DNA from: a virus
Strand: one strand, 5' to 3'
IMG/VR virus record: IMGVR_UViG_3300042451_001200
Location: 1-42,273 of that record
Length of the DNA stretch: 42,273 bases
Shown: positions 1 to 10,879 of the stretch, piece by piece
How the letters are laid out: every line of letters begins with the position of its first letter
Position numbering within the stretch: position 1 is the first letter of the stretch
The notes under the pieces: model-generated
The model's input: only the letters and a program-made list of their open reading frames with translations
The model's database searches: none
What the model was told of the DNA's origin: nothing
Translations under genes and position numbers: made by a program

Positions 1-3000
1 ATAATGATGTACTTTGCGTTGACCCCGCTCTATTTCCTCTAAGATTTGCCATCTCATTTAAAATTTGTAAACTTTCTGTAGTGGCCTTACCCGCGGTTTG
101 TCTCACGTTAAATCCGTTAAAAATTTGTTGATTTTGAGGTCCAATGTCAACATTAAACCCAACCACTCTATTAGATAATGCGTGGTCTTGTTTATTTGTT
201 GAGGTTTCTACCAAAGCATTATTAGTTTTACTAATGTCTAATCCATCGTTTCTATATCTGTAGTCAACATTATTTTTCAGATTTAAATGTTCACTAGGTT
301 TATTAGAATAAAAACAAACCATTTTAGAAGATGAATCTCTGTAATCAACATTTAAAAACGTTCCAAATAAATTATTCGCAAATTCTGTAGTCCCTTCAAA
401 TTTAGGTATTGCGTTTTTTGTAACATCTTGTACATTATAAAAATTAATATATGAAGGAAGATTCATAATAACAAAATTATTCTCAACTAAAATCGATTGA
501 ATAAAAGATAACATAGTTGAATCAGCATTTATATTTGTCAATCTATTTTTTAATTTATATATGTCTACTAATATCTTATCTCCAATGTTTCTTGACGCTC
601 TATCAACTAACAAAACATCTTCAAATAAAGTTTTGTTTTTAAAATCTGAACCTGAAATCCATTTATCATTTAAAGATTTTAAAGTGTCATAAATTTCATA
701 TTTTGTTTGGTTACCGTCAAGTTTTGAAAAAGTTCCAACATTAGTTGATACCGAAACATTAGGTAATTTATTCCTTACATTAGTAAAAACATTATTAAGT
801 ACCCTACCCAAAAATCTGTCATTTTTTAAAATGTACTCATTCATCGATTCTGTAAATTTTGACGGATTCAAATTAGGGTCTGATAATTTTTGTGTTGCGT
901 ATATTTTTATAATAGGATATAAATTTTTAATATTATTCACCGTAAACGCAATATTATTATCAATAAAAAAATCGGTAATATATGAACCTGAATCTTTATA
1001 AGTCAATTCAACAATTTCACTAAAACCAACGTATAAGAATAATGCTTTCCATTCTTCTTGGTAATTTGCAAATGATTGTGAAAAAGTTACCGAGTTTGAA
1101 GTGGCCGGTAATGCGTTAGGTGTTAATATTGTATAATTATCCCAAACATATGGGTCAGAAATTTCAAACGTTGAGAAGGTATAAAACAACCTCTTACTAT
1201 AGTTTGATGGATTTCCAAATTTAAATATGATATCAAAATTTAAAAAATTCTTAATTCTCTCAACGATATTGGCGGTTTGAGTTATCTGAACATTACTTAC
1301 GTAATCCGTTCCTGTTTTTCCATTAACTTTAGATATCTTCATCATATCAATCATAAACGATTGAAAATTTAACATTTTCTTTTTAGATTCATCTAACGTT
1401 ATGGTGTTAGAAATATTATTAACAACATCGTTAGTATTAGTATTAATTCCGTCCCCGGTATCGTATATTGACTTAGAAAAATTAAGAAACTCGTTTTCAA
1501 ATGAATCTAATATGTCTTTATTAAAGGTACTAAATAAATCACTTATCGATGTATAATCGGATCCCCCTATTCTAGATTTAATATCAAAATTAGATTGGAT
1601 ATTACTATCAGGGTTTATAGTTTTTAAATACTCTGAGTAATATGGGGTCTCAAGTTTATTTGTGTTAAAATAACCATAATTTGGTGCCGCCCAAAAATTT
1701 CTAACTGACCCATTATACATCGACTCATTATTAATTACCTCGGTTTTTAAAGAATTTGGTGTTTTCGTAATATCAAAACATTCGTTTTTTGTCTGATTAA
1801 TTAATGAGCCCGCCGATGGAAATACAAATGAAAATTTGTCATCTAACGTATCAACCGTTACAGACCAAGGTATTATCCTTAGACTTCTTGTTTGTGAGGC
1901 GGGGTCAAATCCATGACCCGTTGTTCCTGATCTTGGTAAATCAATAATAGCATTATCGACATAATTTAAATTTACCCCTAGGGTAAACCCTGATTGAATG
2001 TCTAAACTAGTAAATCCTGAATATATGTTGAACCCTTGATAAAATACGTTAAAATCATTAATCAATTTAGGGTAAAACCCTACATTAATTAATGTGAATT
2101 CCTCCCCTCCTACGAATGTATTATCTTGAAGTACAATATCTATTTGTGAACCATTAATAGATAAACTATAAATTTTTTCAGGGTTACTTGTCTCAGGATC
2201 ATAGTTATCAACGTAACTAAACCCAGACCAAGACTTCTCTAATATGTCAACACCAGTATCATTATACTTTTTATATCTATGCCAAACGGAACCTATTTTT
2301 AATATCCAAGCATATGGTACTTTGTGTATTGCTCCAAATTTTTTAAATGAAGACATAATATAATCAAGTTCCTCAATATTAGGTTTAAGGTCTCCATTTG
2401 GGGTGTATGATTTATATCTCTCTCTTAGAGTTGCAACGGGTAAGCTATTTATAAAATAGTAAGCAGAAGAAACAAATGGATATTTTTCATAATTTCTAAA
2501 GTTAGAAACTCCTTCTTGAATTGAGTTAATAAAATAAGGGGTGTTTAAAACTGAAGTAGTTTGTTTGTATAATAAATTATCCGTGTAATCAGAATAAATA
2601 ACATTTCCTTCTGTTGGTAATTGATCCTCATTGTTTCTATTTTTGTAAAAATCTTTCAATAACGGGTAGTCCATATCAATCAAACTAGGTGATATTACTT
2701 TACCAACCCAATTAAAATTAGTTATAGGTCTAATCTTTTCAGTATTAGTATTGTCTTTAAAATTAGTAATTGTTTTTCTGTCTTGGTCATAATTTAACAC
2801 TTTAGTAGTGTTAAAAGCTTGTTTAGCAGTTCCAATATTTTTAGAATCTGCCATTTTAAATTTAATCCATTCTAAATCGGTTAATGGATATGTATCAGAA
2901 AAATCATACTCGTTAGATGTTGTTGATTCGTTAAAATACTTAGACAATTCATCTTGTTTTGATACCGATACTGATGGTGAACATATACTACTTGATAGTA

Positions 3001-5527
3001 AATCGGGATTAATGAAACTAAATTGCGAATTATTAATTAAATTTTTTAAATATGATGTATTAAAAACCCCTCTTAAAAAGTTTTGCCAACTTTCCCCAAT
3101 ACCATCATTAGAAAAATGTCTTAATATTTCTAAATAATTTATAGACGTAAATGTATATTCTTTTAACTTACTTAGAAGAAATGGACTATCATTCAATAAA
3201 CTATTATTTATATTTGAATATTCAAACTCTGATAGTATAGTTGCAAATAAATCCGTTTCTATTACACTATTTGAAGATCTTGATAACTTAGTATAATCAG
3301 AATATAAAGATATTCTTTCGTATATTTCAAAAAAATACTTTATTTCTTCTTTATTTGAAAAAACTTCATTATTTATTGGGAATTCTATGGGATTTAACGA
3401 CGCCTTTGTAATATCTAAAGTTTCGTTTTTAATTGGTTCAGGATTTTTCTTAACTTCATCCCTTTTAGTTAAAGCGGTAATAAATTCCTCAACAAATTCT
3501 ACTTCAGGCCAATAGGTGAAGACGTTAGTCTTATAATTACTTTGTAATACAAATTTACCGGGATATTCTAATGAATATTTTTCATCTCCATTTTCATCTC
3601 TATTTGAGACAATTACTTGTGGCCAAGGATAAATAGGTGTATCTTTGTCGTACCCAGGTGTTGGGTTGTCCGTATTCACATCTGACGCGGAAGTATTAAA
3701 AACCAATTTTTTTCTTTCCCTTGTCGCATCCAAATCAGAATTTAAATTCCAAGCATTTGTGTGCGTATCATCTAATAGTCTTAAAAAAGCTTCTCCATTG
3801 GCAAAAATAACCGATAAAACATTTCTTATAGTCGGATTGAATCCGATACCATTATTTTTACTTTGTAAAATATCAGATAAAGCGTCTGTTAACTTTGTTT
3901 CAATTTCTTTTCTGATTTCGGATAATTTTCTTCCTAGTTCGGAAGTGTACTCCATAAATGTGGTATTTGGTTTTAAAATAAAAGATTTTGAATCTTTAAT
4001 ATTTCCATTTGGTTCAATTCCTGTAGTACCACTCTCAAACCTAAACCATTGAATTTTATACTTTTTACCGTTTTTAGTCTCGATACCTCCTAAAGAATTT
4101 TTTAATTTAAAATTAGATTCAGCTTCTGCGATTTCAGCACTTGTCGGTTTTTGTTTACCTTTTTTTCTTTTTAATATTGTTTGTTCAAAATCAATGTCAT
4201 TTTCAGTAACACTATCAAATATAAATTGTTGTAGTGTTACGTTACAATTTATACTTGACGGAAAAGGTCCTTTACCTCCAACGGAGTATTGTCCATTTTT
4301 ACCACAAACAGGATTATTATTTAATTTTTTATTATATTTGTCTATATATTCGTTTTCTAATTTACTTAACGCAGTTTTGTTTTTTGAAACGTCTTCATCT
4401 TTAAAAGTATATATTTCCCCACCATTATTCTTTAAAACGTAGAAATTTTCGGAATCCATAAAATCGCTAAACCAAGAACCATTAACCGCCAAAAAAACAT
4501 CTTTTCTATATTCATTTAATGTGTCCGAATAACTATCTAAGTTATTTAATGGCGCCAAATTTTCCTTAGTAAAAGTATCTAATATATTATTAACAAAATT
4601 ATCGATATTATTTCTTAATTCTAATATTGTTAATTCAGGCATATCTTCCGATATTAATCCTTTTGACTTATATTCACTATAAATCTCTTTCATTTTCTGA
4701 TACCCTCTTTCAACTACAGAATTTTTAGAATTTGTTAGTTGTGTCGAACCTCCTTGTTTCGGGGTTACTGAAATTGTTGAGGGAAACATATGTGGTGTCG
4801 CTAATAACGCACCCATAGTTAGATCACTAAGAACACTATATTTGTATGTGTAAAATTTTAAAGTTATATCGAAATTTTGACTTGAATAGTCGAAACTGGA
4901 GTTAAAGCTTTGTAACATTAATGGTAACCTTATCGCTTTACCATAATACCCTTTAATAGTAAGATAAAACATAGGATATGGTAAATTAAAAAACGCCGCA
5001 TAAGGTGAATTATCACCCAATTCAAATAACGCCCTACCTTTAATGTCCGTTAATCTAACCGTTATAACCGGCATAAACGAAGTGTTTTGGGTGATGTCAA
5101 TCCCTACAATACCTAAAAGACCAGTATCTAAAGATCCCGGTTTACCCCCTGTTAAGATTGTTTGTCTTAGAAAATCGGCACCAGGAACCGTCTCATATCC
5201 AGGTTGATTTACTCCTTGACCTTTAATAGTGTTTTTACCCGTAATACTATCAGTCCAATCGTTTTCTAAAAAAGATTTATCTCCAGGTTTTAAAAAATTT
5301 ATAGTTGCCAATGATATTGTTTGTTGTCTGTCGCTTGGAGCGACTCCAATCGCCAATTTAGTTCTTGGGACTAACTTACACTCCAAATTGGCATACATTA
5401 CTAAGTTTTCTTGTTTTACAAGTCTTTCCTTAGCGTTACCATTTTCATCTACGATTTTGTTTGGGTCTACAACTATAATGTTGTTATAATCATACTCCAC
5501 TAATATATTCTCTCCATCACCTACCAT
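1..5527 (-). CDS. Giant tail/baseplate structural protein, 3' end beyond the window
   Basis: The frame is open from an ATG at 5527 to the left edge, about 1842 residues with no stop seen. The ATG at 5517 is in another frame and hits a stop after five codons, so 5527 is the start; it overlaps the gp53-like gene by 11 bases. I do not recognise the family. The first 250 residues are beta-rich, with the stretches FMPVITVRLTDIKGRALFE and YPMFYLTIKGYYGKAIRLP, which look like a hub or tube-associated fold. The rest is Asn/Ser/Tyr/Phe-rich with no catalytic motif or transmembrane segment. Its place directly after the LysM baseplate gene points to a baseplate component. It is far larger than any T4 baseplate wedge or hub protein. 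The role is inferred from context only. Confidence 0.75.
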   Translation of the reverse strand, partial: MVGDGENILVEYDYNNIIVVDPNKIVDENGNAKERLVKQENLVMYANLECKLVPRTKLAIGVAPSDRQQTISLATINFLKPGDKSFLENDWTDSITGKNTIKGQGVNQPGYETVPGADFLRQTILTGGKPGSLDTGLLGIVGIDITQNTSFMPVITVRLTDIKGRALFELGDNSPYAAFFNLPYPMFYLTIKGYYGKAIRLPLMLQSFNSSFDYSSQNFDITLKFYTYKYSVLSDLTMGALLATPHMFPSTISVTPKQGGSTQLTNSKNSVVERGYQKMKEIYSEYKSKGLISEDMPELTILELRNNIDNFVNNILDTFTKENLAPLNNLDSYSDTLNEYRKDVFLAVNGSWFSDFMDSENFYVLKNNGGEIYTFKDEDVSKNKTALSKLENEYIDKYNKKLNNNPVCGKNGQYSVGGKGPFPSSINCNVTLQQFIFDSVTENDIDFEQTILKRKKGKQKPTSAEIAEAESNFKLKNSLGGIETKNGKKYKIQWFRFESGTTGIEPNGNIKDSKSFILKPNTTFMEYTSELGRKLSEIRKEIETKLTDALSDILQSKNNGIGFNPTIRNVLSVIFANGEAFLRLLDDTHTNAWNLNSDLDATRERKKLVFNTSASDVNTDNPTPGYDKDTPIYPWPQVIVSNRDENGDEKYSLEYPGKFVLQSNYKTNVFTYWPEVEFVEEFITALTKRDEVKKNPEPIKNETLDITKASLNPIEFPINNEVFSNKEEIKYFFEIYERISLYSDYTKLSRSSNSVIETDLFATILSEFEYSNINNSLLNDSPFLLSKLKEYTFTSINYLEILRHFSNDGIGESWQNFLRGVFNTSYLKNLINNSQFSFINPDLLSSSICSPSVSVSKQDELSKYFNESTTSNEYDFSDTYPLTDLEWIKFKMADSKNIGTAKQAFNTTKVLNYDQDRKTITNFKDNTNTEKIRPITNFNWVGKVISPSLIDMDYPLLKDFYKNRNNEDQLPTEGNVIYSDYTDNLLYKQTTSVLNTPYFINSIQEGVSNFRNYEKYPFVSSAYYFINSLPVATLRERYKSYTPNGDLKPNIEELDYIMSSFKKFGAIHKVPYAWILKIGSVWHRYKKYNDTGVDILEKSWSGFSYVDNYDPETSNPEKIYSLSINGSQIDIVLQDNTFVGGEEFTLINVGFYPKLINDFNVFYQGFNIYSGFTSLDIQSGFTLGVNLNYVDNAIIDLPRSGTTGHGFDPASQTRSLRIIPWSVTVDTLDDKFSFVFPSAGSLINQTKNECFDITKTPNSLKTEVINNESMYNGSVRNFWAAPNYGYFNTNKLETPYYSEYLKTINPDSNIQSNFDIKSRIGGSDYTSISDLFSTFNKDILDSFENEFLNFSKSIYDTGDGINTNTNDVVNNISNTITLDESKKKMLNFQSFMIDMMKISKVNGKTGTDYVSNVQITQTANIVERIKNFLNFDIIFKFGNPSNYSKRLFYTFSTFEISDPYVWDNYTILTPNALPATSNSVTFSQSFANYQEEWKALFLYVGFSEIVELTYKDSGSYITDFFIDNNIAFTVNNIKNLYPIIKIYATQKLSDPNLNPSKFTESMNEYILKNDRFLGRVLNNVFTNVRNKLPNVSVSTNVGTFSKLDGNQTKYEIYDTLKSLNDKWISGSDFKNKTLFEDVLLVDRASRNIGDKILVDIYKLKNRLTNINADSTMLSFIQSILVENNFVIMNLPSYINFYNVQDVTKNAIPKFEGTTEFANNLFGTFLNVDYRDSSSKMVCFYSNKPSEHLNLKNNVDYRYRNDGLDISKTNNALVETSTNKQDHALSNRVVGFNVDIGPQNQQIFNGFNVRQTAGKATTESLQILNEMANLRGNRAGSTQSTSL

Positions 5528-5843
5528 AATATAAAAAATGATTGTCTAATTGATTGTTGTAATCTTGTAATGAAGCTATTAAAGGAAATGGAATAGTCAA
5601 TACTGACCCGTCAGGAATATTCCATTCTCTACCTCCAAATTTTGGGTTGGCCATTAATATCAACCATCCGAATGTTGGTGTGTTATAATATTGTTGAGAT
5701 ATTATATCCAATCTACTTTGTCCCACCTTATAAATGTATTTCTTATCTGTGGTTTTAATCGGTAAATTAATATATGGTACTACGGTTTGGTTTCCGTTTA
5801 TAAGAAATTCATTATATCTCTGATATGATTGTCTTTTTGCCAT
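5517..5843 (-). CDS. 53: Baseplate wedge protein, gp53/LysM-like
   Basis: A 108-residue protein. Residues 35-90 form a LysM-type module: a Tyr-x-Tyr-x-Val-Gly-Gln start, Arg-Leu-Asp-Ile-Ile, a QQYYNTPTFGWLILMANP core, then IPDGSVLTIPFP. This is the pattern of T4 gp53 and of phage tail protein X, which clamp baseplate wedges or cap the inner tube. It is shorter than T4 gp53 (196 residues) and keeps essentially only the LysM core plus a tyrosine-rich N-terminus. The start codon shares one base with the stop of the upstream 1660-aa gene (TAATG), so translation is probably coupled. The LysM/gp53-like fold is well supported; the exact equivalence to gp53 is inferred from tail-module context. Confidence 0.75.
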   Translation of the reverse strand: MAKRQSYQRYNEFLINGNQTVVPYINLPIKTTDKKYIYKVGQSRLDIISQQYYNTPTFGWLILMANPKFGGREWNIPDGSVLTIPFPLIASLQDYNNQLDNHFLYYGR

Positions 5844-8800
5844 TATGAATCTAATTTTGATTTTCCGTCAAATGTTGATGTATTGGTATTAGTATTTGTT
5901 GTCGAATATATTTCAGATATGTTAGCCTTCTGAGTTTCTTCTTTACTTATATCGGGTACCGTTGTATATGTGAATTTCCTTACCTTACCTTTTGGATATA
6001 ATAATGTTTCAATTCCTTCGGTATATTCTTTATATTCTTTTGTTTTTTTGAATTTATTATAGAACTTTTCTTCTTCTTTTATTTCGTTTTTATATTCGTC
6101 CGCAATGTCATTAACAATTTCTGTAAAGTTATTGACTAGTTTTGACGTTAATGATGATGAATTAGTTATAGTCTTAATAAAATCATTTTTTTTATTTTTA
6201 TCTGTCAGAATTCTAGAGAAAACCATAAAGAATCTTCTATTTTGTTCACTATCATTAAAATCTTTAGGATCAGAAATAATAAAAAAGTCGCCAGGATTTG
6301 GGCCGTAGGTATTAGTAACAATATCTTCTTGATATAAGAACGAATCAAAATCCCTTAAATAAAAATTAAAATTACCATAGTCATATTTAAGTTCTTCCAA
6401 TGTATTTGTTGGTACGATAGGTTGCGGAGTATTTTGTTTATTACTAACTTGGTCTGTTGGTGTTATATTATATACCCTAATAATACCTCCATCAAGTATT
6501 TTACCATCAGTATTTGTTGTTATTAAATTAATTTTTTGAATCGACTTTATAAGTTCTAACTCAACAAAAACTATTTCTTGTAAAATTGAATATATTCCAC
6601 TATCAAACCCTAATTGTTTCGATAAATAACTAACTAAGTTACTTTTAACTATTCTCTTTTGATCATCAGTAAATAATCCTTTACCAAATAACTCACTAGT
6701 TATTGGGTCTAGTTCATTATTTATATCTATCTCTATTTGTTTTAGTAGTGATATTATATTTTCACTTAATTTTTCTCTATTAACATTTCCGAAAATATTA
6801 GTTTTATCCGTATCAATAATAGTAGATGTTACCCCAGACGTAGTTCCTGACGTAAATAATCTTTCTTTAACCGTCAATTGTAAAATTCCGTAATTATAAG
6901 ATAATAAAATTTTTTCTAACTGATTAACTACCGTTTCCGAATACTTCTTGGTCGTTGTTATTAGGTCATCCATAATTTTTTGATAAGACGTTTCTCCTGT
7001 CTGACCGCCAGTAACAGGTATATTTGTTAAAATTTCACCTATTGTCGAACCTCCATCATTTTTTTGAAGATTTTCAACATTTTCAATTGTTGCGGGTTTC
7101 TCACTTTCGGCAATAGAATTGAATATCTCTTTATCTAGTTTTGTAACGTCCTCCGTCGCTACCGCTCTCTCATCATAAATTTCGGTGTTAGCATAAAAAT
7201 TAAATGATAACGCGTTTTGTAATTGCTCTACAGGTTTTGCTAATCCGTGCCCTCCTATCATATTGAACCCCATACTAACACTAACAATCATTGGTTGTAC
7301 ACCAATACCTTCAGGGTTAAGGTCTAACGTTAGAGGGTCATATGTGAACGCCATACTTGTTGGAACAATTTTAGTGTGGTAAAAATCTCCGATTCTCAAC
7401 ACTAAAATTGGTGGGGTACCAAATGAAGTGTTTTGGGCGTTGTTATATACAGGTTTACCATCTTGTATAACAGGTATTGTTTCGCCAGGTCTTACGCATT
7501 GATTTAAAAAGGTAAGTCTAGCGTTTAATCCTTCAGGTGTCATTGAATGAAATGCCGGATTAAAGTATTTTATTTTTTGTTTTATTGAGTCATATATTGT
7601 TGGGTCAGATTCTTTAACGACCTCAAAATAATCACACTCAGTTAATAAATTTCTAAGTATTTTTTTACTAATACCTTCTTTTATTTTCTCAACTACCGTT
7701 TTTGTTGATTTTGGTTTTGATGGTTGTATTGTTACGGTGTCAATATTAGCAACAGGATTCTCAACATTTTTTTTCTCCACCTTATCTTGTTTAGGAATAA
7801 CACTAAGATTAATCCTAACCTTTCTACAGGCCATAGCGTTAACCGCATATACCTGAGATTCTGGAGTAACTTTATTTGGTTTTGATTGGGTGCTACCTGT
7901 TATGTCTTGTCTACAATCAACTTCATCGAAAACTAAAGTACCTGCCTTTGGGGTTACAAATGTTTCCTCTCCAACAGATGAATCTACAACGTTTATCACT
8001 TTATCTTTAAAAAGTTGGTCTAACTTAATACCTCCAACATCTTTTTGTTGTAGGAATGTTTTAACGCTTTGGACTCTTCTTTCTGATAATTTTTTATTGT
8101 AGTCTACAGAAGCAGTTGCGGAAGCCGATCCACTAAAAGTTATTGTTATTTTTTCTGCAACATTATCAGTAATAAGTTTATTTGTTGCGGTTATAAAGTT
8201 ACCTAATCTACTATAATTCCATTCGATAACTTGATTAAAAAAATTACCAACTTCTTTTTGTTTTTTACAAAAATCAGGGTTTTTGGAACAATAGGACGAT
8301 GGTATTGCTTCATTAAAAGCACTCACACTATTAGATGTGTATTTATCTTTATTTCCACTATTAACGTACTTATTATAAGTATCTTCATAATTTTCATCTC
8401 CACTTTTAGGGATGTCATTATCAAAATAAAACGTTAAATCACCAAATTCTTTAATATATTCGTCAATTGTTTTTTGGTTGTCGGTTAATTTAATTTCTTG
8501 TGTTACAACATCTATATTAGCTACTTGAATTTCTTTAGTAATTCCCTTTTTTTCCTCATCTGTTAATCTAGGATTTTGTAAAAGTTCTTGGTAAGTAACC
8601 AATTCGCTACGTTTTAATGTATTAAATTTTAAACCTAATTTATAAATGTCATATTTAACACATCCGGCAAAAAAAGAATCCATTATTGAATTAGCCCTTT
8701 CCTTATTAACCCCTTTTAATTGTTTTTCAACAATTAAATTAGTTACAGACGGATTATCAACAATGATTTTGAAATTTAATGTTCCAGATCTAGTGGTACT

Positions 8801-10825
8801 CTTATACGTATATATTGGTTCAGGTCTACCCATAAATTCTACCGGAGTAAAACTTGGCGTACTAGTGTCGTTAAATTTAATATCATAGGGTGGAAACCAC
8901 ATAATTCTACCTCCATTAGGTCCTTTTTCACACGCAGGTAAATCATCATAAGTAAAACCAGGTTTACTAGATGTTCTCCAAGCTAAATTCTCAATAGAGA
9001 ACATATACTTTTTAACTTTACCGTCAACAATATTGGTAGAATCACTACCTTTTATTGGTGCTATATTTAAATTATATGTCTTGTCTAAAATTGAATTGGT
9101 AAATCTTCTACCTTCGGTAGTTATACCATCTGTTTTTTGTAAATCACCATAAGTGTAATATGGCGTGTCTTTAGTAAAAACTCTACAATATTCAACTCCT
9201 TTTTCTGAACCATCGGTAAAATCTTTATAAGAAACTACTCTAGAACCCTTTGTTAATTCTTTATACCCATCATTAAAAACTTTAGAGACTTGATTTATAG
9301 CGGTGCCTACGTGTTTTAATTTAGCGATACCCGAAACATTATCGGCAGAGTCTATTAATCTTTGTGTGTTATCTAAAATAGAACCTCTTTTAAAAGTTAT
9401 ATTTGTAGATTGGTCTTTATTATATGATGAACTTATTTGATTAAATTCTTTATCTAACGAACCATTTCCTCCACCTATTACCGCTTTAAATCCCGCATTA
9501 CCTTTGTATTTTGGTGATGTCCAAACAAATTGTCCTCCAATACCCCCACCATCTATAGTGGGTTTACCGTCCAATCCAAAATTTAATAAATTTCTATTAC
9601 CTTCATATAAAATAGCCATTTCTGAAGGTCCGTAAACAGGTGTTTGTTCTTGTTGTCCGTAAGGGTTTACAGGAACTTGATTTGTCGGTGAATTTAATGT
9701 TGAGGGTTCTGAATTTCTACTTCCAACATAATAACTACTATTTATTGTGTCATTAGCAGAGTCTATTAAACTAGCTCTAAACTCAACACTATTTGGGTTA
9801 TTTAGTAAAGATGTAACATCATCTTTATATAATGGTTTATATCTATTATATTCAATGGTTGAAAACAATATTGATTTTTGACCATTACCAGTATTCTCTA
9901 AAAATATTTCAGAGGGTTTAATTGTTTTTACGGGTATTGGACCAAAAGTACCACTCCTACCAAAAATATTACTAAGTACTTGATTCGCTTGGTCAATCGC
10001 TCCTGAAACTTGTAATGTTAACGGAACATTTAAATTAATTTCTTGAAAATAGTCTCCAGGTATTGGTGATGTTGGAGAGTATATCCCTTCGATTCTAGAT
10101 AATAATTTTTCATTGTCTCTCTCCCTTTGCTCTGATGGTGAAGTTATTTTAAAATCATTATAATTAAATGATGTTGGTTTACCATTTATTAATAAATTAA
10201 CACCCTTAATACCTTTAAATGTTTCGACCGAAATTCTATTCTCAAACGAACTTTTTAAAGTTTTCGCCCCCAATCTAGCAATAAACGAATCCTCGGATAA
10301 AGGTCCGTCACTACCTGTTGGGTTTTGTTTTGTTAATATATCATATGGTGAATAAGAAGAGGGGTTAAATATTGGAGGATCCCAATACGGTAAAGAAATT
10401 TTTTCATTATTCTGTAAGTCATCAATAACAACTAAACTATTATAACCACCCTCAGGACCATATTTGTTGGTTATAAAGGCAGCATCAATATAAAATTCGT
10501 TAATTATGTCTAACTGGGTATCATTAGGGTCGTATTCTCCTTTATTTGAATCTTTAGTTAAAGGTGGGTTATTAAAATTGATGTTTAATTTGTATCCACC
10601 AGTAGGTCCGTATTCGTTTAAAGGATATAAATCTCTTGAAAAAGTTCCGTTAGTTAACGTTTCTCCCGGTGAATCAATAACATTATAATCGTTTATATTA
10701 GCAGTATATGTTGTCGATCCTCTAGGGGTAAATATTCCTGGTATTCTGTAAGGTTTTAAATTTCTACCTAAAAGGTTATTCCTAAATAATTGTGTTGACG
10801 CAAAAGATAAACTACTTTCAGACAT
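5843..10825 (-). CDS. Large tail/baseplate protein with OmpA-like domain, 1660 aa
   Basis: A 1660-residue structural protein directly after the tape measure and before the LysM baseplate gene. Around residues 650-710 is an aromatic block (GGRIMWFPPYDIKF, then EFMGRPEPIYTYKSTTRSG) like tube or baseplate-hub beta domains. Around 870-1020 is an OmpA-like region: ITITFSGSASATASVDYN followed by a helix with KKLSERRVQSVKTFL, the pattern of peptidoglycan-binding OmpA C-termini. Around 1130-1220 comes LRIGDFYHTKIVPTSMAFTY and NPEGIGVQPMIVSVSMGF, again tube-like. The C-terminus is Lys/Glu-rich. In T4 this position holds gp48/gp54, which initiate the tube on the baseplate; this protein may combine that job with cell-wall contact. 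A promoter-like element lies 13 bases upstream of the ATG. Structural role likely, exact T4 counterpart uncertain. Confidence 0.7.
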   Translation of the reverse strand: MSESSLSFASTQLFRNNLLGRNLKPYRIPGIFTPRGSTTYTANINDYNVIDSPGETLTNGTFSRDLYPLNEYGPTGGYKLNINFNNPPLTKDSNKGEYDPNDTQLDIINEFYIDAAFITNKYGPEGGYNSLVVIDDLQNNEKISLPYWDPPIFNPSSYSPYDILTKQNPTGSDGPLSEDSFIARLGAKTLKSSFENRISVETFKGIKGVNLLINGKPTSFNYNDFKITSPSEQRERDNEKLLSRIEGIYSPTSPIPGDYFQEINLNVPLTLQVSGAIDQANQVLSNIFGRSGTFGPIPVKTIKPSEIFLENTGNGQKSILFSTIEYNRYKPLYKDDVTSLLNNPNSVEFRASLIDSANDTINSSYYVGSRNSEPSTLNSPTNQVPVNPYGQQEQTPVYGPSEMAILYEGNRNLLNFGLDGKPTIDGGGIGGQFVWTSPKYKGNAGFKAVIGGGNGSLDKEFNQISSSYNKDQSTNITFKRGSILDNTQRLIDSADNVSGIAKLKHVGTAINQVSKVFNDGYKELTKGSRVVSYKDFTDGSEKGVEYCRVFTKDTPYYTYGDLQKTDGITTEGRRFTNSILDKTYNLNIAPIKGSDSTNIVDGKVKKYMFSIENLAWRTSSKPGFTYDDLPACEKGPNGGRIMWFPPYDIKFNDTSTPSFTPVEFMGRPEPIYTYKSTTRSGTLNFKIIVDNPSVTNLIVEKQLKGVNKERANSIMDSFFAGCVKYDIYKLGLKFNTLKRSELVTYQELLQNPRLTDEEKKGITKEIQVANIDVVTQEIKLTDNQKTIDEYIKEFGDLTFYFDNDIPKSGDENYEDTYNKYVNSGNKDKYTSNSVSAFNEAIPSSYCSKNPDFCKKQKEVGNFFNQVIEWNYSRLGNFITATNKLITDNVAEKITITFSGSASATASVDYNKKLSERRVQSVKTFLQQKDVGGIKLDQLFKDKVINVVDSSVGEETFVTPKAGTLVFDEVDCRQDITGSTQSKPNKVTPESQVYAVNAMACRKVRINLSVIPKQDKVEKKNVENPVANIDTVTIQPSKPKSTKTVVEKIKEGISKKILRNLLTECDYFEVVKESDPTIYDSIKQKIKYFNPAFHSMTPEGLNARLTFLNQCVRPGETIPVIQDGKPVYNNAQNTSFGTPPILVLRIGDFYHTKIVPTSMAFTYDPLTLDLNPEGIGVQPMIVSVSMGFNMIGGHGLAKPVEQLQNALSFNFYANTEIYDERAVATEDVTKLDKEIFNSIAESEKPATIENVENLQKNDGGSTIGEILTNIPVTGGQTGETSYQKIMDDLITTTKKYSETVVNQLEKILLSYNYGILQLTVKERLFTSGTTSGVTSTIIDTDKTNIFGNVNREKLSENIISLLKQIEIDINNELDPITSELFGKGLFTDDQKRIVKSNLVSYLSKQLGFDSGIYSILQEIVFVELELIKSIQKINLITTNTDGKILDGGIIRVYNITPTDQVSNKQNTPQPIVPTNTLEELKYDYGNFNFYLRDFDSFLYQEDIVTNTYGPNPGDFFIISDPKDFNDSEQNRRFFMVFSRILTDKNKKNDFIKTITNSSSLTSKLVNNFTEIVNDIADEYKNEIKEEEKFYNKFKKTKEYKEYTEGIETLLYPKGKVRKFTYTTVPDISKEETQKANISEIYSTTNTNTNTSTFDGKSKLDS

Positions 10826-10838
10826 TTTATTGTTTTAA

Positions 10839-10847
10839 TATAAATAG
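10839..10847 (-). promoter_or_regulatory. Candidate phage promoter element (CTATTTATA)
   Basis: Read on the minus strand this is CTATTTATA, 13 bases before the ATG of the 1660-aa tail gene. With the following bases it reads TATTTATATTAAAACAATAA, identical to the site before the tail sheath. No -35 box is visible. Part of the recurrent set described in the findings. Confidence 0.5.
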
Positions 10848-10879
10848 AATAAAATACAATTTTTATTATACGAATTCAA

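Noticed and set aside
5515-5517. ATG at 5517 as start of the giant left-edge protein
   Set aside because: That frame stops after five codons; the ATG at 5527 is in the open frame.
8231-8888. Plus-strand frames opposite the 1660-aa tail gene
   Set aside because: Short hydrophobic shadows of an A/T-rich coding strand, with no leader and no recognisable protein.
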